From: Bacteroidota bacterium
Lineage (GTDB): Bacteria > Bacteroidota > Bacteroidia > Bacteroidales > F082
Assembly (NCBI GenBank): GCA_014382445.1
Contig: JACNJS010000045.1
Coordinates: 1 to 64,000 of the forward strand
Length of the DNA stretch: 64,000 nt
Direction: 5' to 3'
Shown: positions 60,904 to 64,000 of the stretch, one piece after another
How the letters are laid out: every line of letters begins with the position of its first letter
How positions within the stretch are numbered: the stretch's first letter is position 1
Translations under genes and position numbers: made by a program
The notes under the pieces: model-generated
What the model was told of the DNA's origin: nothing
Database searches by the model: none
The model's input: the letters and a program-made list of their open reading frames with translations, nothing else

Positions 60904-62772
60904 ATGTTTGATCGCTATGATGTAATAGTTGTTGGTGCAGGTCATGCCGGAGCAGAAGCTGCTGCATCTGCTGCAAATCTTGGTTCAAAAGTGTTGCTCA
61001 TAACCATGAGCTTGCAACGCATTTCACAAATGTCGTGTAACCCGGCAATGGGGGGAGTGGCTAAAGGGCAAATTGTTCGTGAAATTGATGCTTTGGGTGG
61101 GTATTCGGGACTTGTGTCTGATAGCACAATGATACAATTTCGGATGCTAAATAAATCCAAGGGTCCTGCCATGTGGAGCCCAAGAACACAAAACGACAGG
61201 GTTCAATTCTCTATCGAGTGGAGAAATATGCTTGAAAATACTCCAAACCTCGATTTTTGGCAAGACACGGTTACAAACATAATTGTTGAAGATAAAAGGG
61301 TAATTGGTGTTCGAACACAAATGGGCCAGAAGATATTTGGCAATTCTGTTATTCTTACAAATGGTACTTTTCTAAATGGTAAAATTCACATTGGGCAAAA
61401 TAGTTTTAATGGAGGAAGAATCGGAGACCCTTCTTCAACAGGATTAACTGAGCAGCTTAAAGGCTTTGGCTTTGAGTCTTTACGCCTTAAAACCGGAACT
61501 CCTGTAAGGGTTGATGGAAGGACGATCAATTTTTCTAAAATGGAAGAGCAAAAAGGAGATGAAGAACCTGGGGGATTTTCGTTTCTAAAGAAAACCAGAC
61601 TTAAAAAACAAAGAAGTTGTTGGATAACTTACACCTCTCCTATTGTACATGATACCCTCAAACAAGGCTTTTCAGATTCTCCAATGTTTGCCGGTAGAAT
61701 TGAAGGAACAGGGCCCAGATATTGCCCCTCAATTGAAGATAAAATTGAACGATTCTCCGACAAAACAAGGCACCAATTATTTGTTGAACCCGAGGGGTGG
61801 AATACAATCGAATATTATGTAAATGGTTTCTCTTCGTCTCTTCCCGACCATATTCAATTAAAGGCATTACGACGGATTGCGGGTTTTGAAAATGCCAAGA
61901 TTTTCGTTCCGGGTTATGCAATCGAATATGATTATTTTCCACCCACTCAGCTAAAATATACTCTTGAAACGAAATTAGTAGAAAACCTTTATTTCGCTGG
62001 TCAGATAAACGGCACAACCGGCTACGAGGAAGCTGCTGCTCAAGGTTTAATGGCAGGAATAAACGCCCATCTAAAATTAAACAATAAATCATCATTTATT
62101 CTTAAAAGACACGAAGCGTATATCGGTGTGCTTATCGACGACTTAATTACAAAAGGTGTTGATGAGCCTTATCGCATGTTTACATCAAGAGCTGAATACA
62201 GAATTCTCTTGCGTCAGGATAATGCTGATGTTAGGCTGACCCCAATGGGATATGAACTTGGCCTTGCCTCTAAAGAAAGGTATGAGGCTGTTGTTCACAA
62301 AAAGAAAACAGTTATTGAAATTGTAAAATTAACAAAAGAACAAAGTATTAGCCCGGATGAAGCAGAGTCATTATTAAATATCCGAAACACAACACCTCTT
62401 AAACAAAAAGTTAAACTTTCTGATCTACTTCTTCGCCCCCAAATAAATATCGACGATTTAATTTCGATAAGCAAACCGTTTAGTAATGCTCTAAAAATAT
62501 TATCGCCTAGTAAAGAAGATTTGGAAAATACTGAAATTCTCATTAAATATGAGGGTTATATTTTAAAAGAAAATGAACTGGTTACAAAGCTCTCAAAACT
62601 TGAAAATATTCCACTTAAAGAAGATTTCGATTATCATAGTTTAGTATCTATTTCGACAGAAGCGAGAGAAAAGCTATCAAAAATTAAACCCTCAACGATT
62701 GGTCAGGCTTCTCGAATTAGTGGAGTCTCGCCATCAGATATAAATGTAATTGCCGTTTTTATTGGCAGATAA
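60904..62772 (+). CDS. mnmG: tRNA uridine 5-carboxymethylaminomethyl modification enzyme MnmG
   Basis: Starting at the ATG at 60904 ([20 protein letters not shown]) the protein has 622 residues, the usual MnmG length. A frame to TTG 60880 would translate the parS site and is rejected. The FAD motif [29 protein letters not shown] and [20 protein letters not shown] are family hallmarks. With MnmE it modifies the wobble uridine of several tRNAs. mnmG (gidA) is a frequent neighbour of oriC, in agreement with the parS sites on both sides. Confidence 0.96.
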   Translation: MFDRYDVIVVGAGHAGAEAAASAANLGSKVLLITMSLQRISQMSCNPAMGGVAKGQIVREIDALGGYSGLVSDSTMIQFRMLNKSKGPAMWSPRTQNDRVQFSIEWRNMLENTPNLDFWQDTVTNIIVEDKRVIGVRTQMGQKIFGNSVILTNGTFLNGKIHIGQNSFNGGRIGDPSSTGLTEQLKGFGFESLRLKTGTPVRVDGRTINFSKMEEQKGDEEPGGFSFLKKTRLKKQRSCWITYTSPIVHDTLKQGFSDSPMFAGRIEGTGPRYCPSIEDKIERFSDKTRHQLFVEPEGWNTIEYYVNGFSSSLPDHIQLKALRRIAGFENAKIFVPGYAIEYDYFPPTQLKYTLETKLVENLYFAGQINGTTGYEEAAAQGLMAGINAHLKLNNKSSFILKRHEAYIGVLIDDLITKGVDEPYRMFTSRAEYRILLRQDNADVRLTPMGYELGLASKERYEAVVHKKKTVIEIVKLTKEQSISPDEAESLLNIRNTTPLKQKVKLSDLLLRPQINIDDLISISKPFSNALKILSPSKEDLENTEILIKYEGYILKENELVTKLSKLENIPLKEDFDYHSLVSISTEAREKLSKIKPSTIGQASRISGVSPSDINVIAVFIGR

Positions 62773-62775
62773 AAA

Positions 62776-63678
62776 TTGTTTCACGTGGAACAAAATACTA
62801 AATTATTAGATATTCATGCCTGCCCCTTGTGCGCCGGAGATAATTTTATACATTTCCTGAATACTAAAGATTTCTTTTTTACACAAGAAGATTTTTCCTT
62901 ATATAAATGTGCAGATTGCAATTTTGTTTTTACTAATCCTGTTCCTACATCGATTTCTAAATATTATGAAACACCCGATTACCTTTCACATAATACAAAT
63001 GGAAAAGGTGCATTAGCATGGCTGTATTATTTGCTCAGAGAAATAAATATAAAAAGAAAATATCAGCTCGTCACAAAATATTGCAAACAGGGAAATATCT
63101 TGGACATCGGTTGTGGTACAGGGGAGCTTCTTAATTTCTTTAAAAAAAATAATTGGCTGGCTTTGGGTGTTGAACCAAATTTAACCGCTCGTGAATTTGC
63201 TGCCAATAAATATCTGATTGATGTTTTTGAAGAAAATAAACTTGACGAATTTGATCACGGAACATTAGATGTTATATCAATGTGGCACGTGCTGGAACAT
63301 GTTCCTGACCTTCATCGCAGATTATCGAAAGTTTCAAAACTTCTAAAAGATGACGGAACAATTTTTATTGCAGTTCCTAATATAGATTCACCAGATTCGA
63401 AAAAATACAAAAAATATTGGTCTGCACTTGATGTTCCCCGCCATCTTTACCATTTCACACCAGCTACATTCGAACATTTAATTTCCAAACACCAGCTCAA
63501 GCTTGTTCATGCAGAGCCGATGAAATTTGATTCCTACTATGTAAGTATGTTAAGCGAAAAATATCTTAAGAACCGTTTATATTTTCTTTCAGCCAGCTAT
63601 TATGGATATTTATCAAATTTAAAAGCTAAAAGAAATAACAATTATTCCAGCATGATTTTTGTTGTTAAAAAAGATTAG
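62776..63678 (+). CDS. Class I SAM-dependent methyltransferase with zinc-ribbon N-terminus
   Basis: The protein has about 300 residues. It has no ATG near its start: the candidates are TTG at 62776 or GTG at 62785, both inside parS site 2. A zinc ribbon, CPLCAGDNF (~16-24) and YKCADCNFVF (~44-53), precedes the methyltransferase domain with ILDIGCGTGELLNFF (~109), a VEPN acidic end of strand 2, and SMWHVLEHVPDL (~170). The arrangement resembles enzymes acting on cell-surface sugars or quinone precursors; the substrate is unknown. It follows mnmG by 3 nt. Confidence 0.85.
   Translation: MFHVEQNTKLLDIHACPLCAGDNFIHFLNTKDFFFTQEDFSLYKCADCNFVFTNPVPTSISKYYETPDYLSHNTNGKGALAWLYYLLREINIKRKYQLVTKYCKQGNILDIGCGTGELLNFFKKNNWLALGVEPNLTAREFAANKYLIDVFEENKLDEFDHGTLDVISMWHVLEHVPDLHRRLSKVSKLLKDDGTIFIAVPNIDSPDSKKYKKYWSALDVPRHLYHFTPATFEHLISKHQLKLVHAEPMKFDSYYVSMLSEKYLKNRLYFLSASYYGYLSNLKAKRNNNYSSMIFVVKKD
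62777..62792 (-). promoter_or_regulatory. parS site 2 (ParB binding), inside the methyltransferase start
   Basis: TGTTTCACGTGGAACA is the reverse complement of parS site 1, so the two identical sites face each other across mnmG, 1.9 kb apart. Here the site overlaps the probable start codon and the first codons (F-H-V-E-Q) of the methyltransferase gene. ParB binding could therefore affect that gene. Confidence 0.87.
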
Positions 63679-63687
63679 TTTTTTTGT

Positions 63688-63695
63688 TACCTTTG
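63688..63695 (+). promoter_or_regulatory. -7 box for the last gene
   Basis: TACCTTTG fits TAnnTTTG and lies 46 nt before the ATG at 63742. The -33 region (poly-T) is not diagnostic. Confidence 0.45.
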
Positions 63696-63741
63696 AATCT
63701 CATTAATTATTGCATTCTTGCTTGGAGTATGCATATTACTT

Positions 63742-64000
63742 ATGCCAATGTTTAAGTCGATAAATAAGAAAATATCATCTATTTTCATCTCTCTGTCTAT
63801 ATTATTTTTTCTGTCGTATTATCTCACGCAATATTTCCATAACAAAACTCATACAGGTCCTGTAGAAACAGAAATATTGTCCAAACGAATTGATTATCAG
63901 GCTGTTAGTCTGTTAAAGCTCATGGGAGACACTAAAGATATCCTGACTGAAAACTCTAATAATTATTGGCAAAAATTGGATAGTATATTTTATAAAAACC
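63742..64000 (+). CDS. Start of an unidentified membrane protein (truncated by the window)
   Basis: An open frame begins at the ATG at 63742 (or 63748) and runs to the window end, 86 codons so far. After MPMFKSINKKISS comes one membrane segment (IFISLSILFFLSYYLTQYF), then a polar, probably extracytoplasmic part (HNKTHTGPVETEILSKR). This could be the N-terminus of a sensor kinase or another single-anchor protein, but no family motif is reached. Confidence 0.55.
   Translation, partial: MPMFKSINKKISSIFISLSILFFLSYYLTQYFHNKTHTGPVETEILSKRIDYQAVSLLKLMGDTKDILTENSNNYWQKLDSIFYKN

Noticed and set aside
1-64000. CRISPR arrays, prophage and rRNA genes
   Set aside because: No regularly spaced repeats, phage structural genes or rRNA sequence were seen on either strand.

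Overview
The window looks like a chromosomal segment of a low-GC member of the Bacteroidota, probably an anaerobic or facultative Bacteroidales/Marinilabiliales-type organism. The signs are: -7 boxes of the TAnnTTTG type (one with a TTTG -33 box exactly 20 nt upstream), almost no Shine-Dalgarno sequences, a type IX secretion C-terminal domain on a peptidase, short-chain-type threonine dehydrogenase beside kbl, a DUF4175-type coiled-coil membrane protein upstream of ybeY and mnmG, and FG-GAP and PQQ-like propeller proteins. No insertion sequence, prophage or CRISPR array was seen.

Layout. 1-260: end of a methyltransferase-like gene and a MarC transporter gene reduced to its two ends. 378-5793 (minus strand): a metal/arsenic resistance block with an OprP-like porin, an ArsR repressor, a small thioredoxin, ArsF-like and ArsG-like proteins, an AhpD-like protein, an ArsP-like permease and, separately, a His/Asp-tailed PepSY-like lipoprotein. 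Two matching operators TTCGYA-N4-TACGAA lie in front of arsR and of the next gene. 6008-20024: housekeeping genes, including PABA synthesis (pabA divergent from pabB-pabC), ridA, cysS, threonine degradation (tdh and kbl divergent around a perfect 20-bp palindrome), two glycosyltransferases with a lipid kinase, and TerC. 20200-21294: pfkA with a mixed ATP/PPi signature.

21298-40843 (minus strand) is the most unusual part. Thirteen tightly spaced or overlapping genes (40843 to 22889), perhaps with a fourteenth FG-GAP gene, combine four PQQ-like propellers, an NHL-like protein with a CGCC motif, a 57-residue membrane protein with four Cys, a Tat-exported multi-cluster ferredoxin, a NosR/NapH-like membrane polyferredoxin, a NuoE-NuoF fusion of the HydBC/Bfu type, a NuoG/GltD-like Fe-S flavoprotein, a GT4 glycosyltransferase and a LolD/FtsX-type ABC transporter. 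I read this as a candidate undescribed electron conduit linking NADH in the cytoplasm to Fe-S carriers and propeller proteins in the periplasm; its substrate is unknown.

41374-49284 (plus strand, divergent from that operon) is a phosphorelay: a sensor kinase, a double receiver, a 1465-residue hybrid kinase with a PocR-like domain, and a receiver-kinase hybrid, with no DNA-binding output protein. 49411-51462 (minus strand) is gltX-folB-tRNA-Cys. 51597-52383 is a two-gene nucleotidyltransferase module that may be leaderless. Next come an S9 peptidase and a T9SS-secreted M1 peptidase. 56669-63678 is an operon-like run of DUF4175 protein, HATPase-like protein, ybeY, mnmG and a methyltransferase. 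Two identical, oppositely oriented parS sites flank mnmG, and the second lies inside the start of the methyltransferase gene. This marks the right end as probably origin-proximal. The window closes in the beginning of an unidentified membrane protein.
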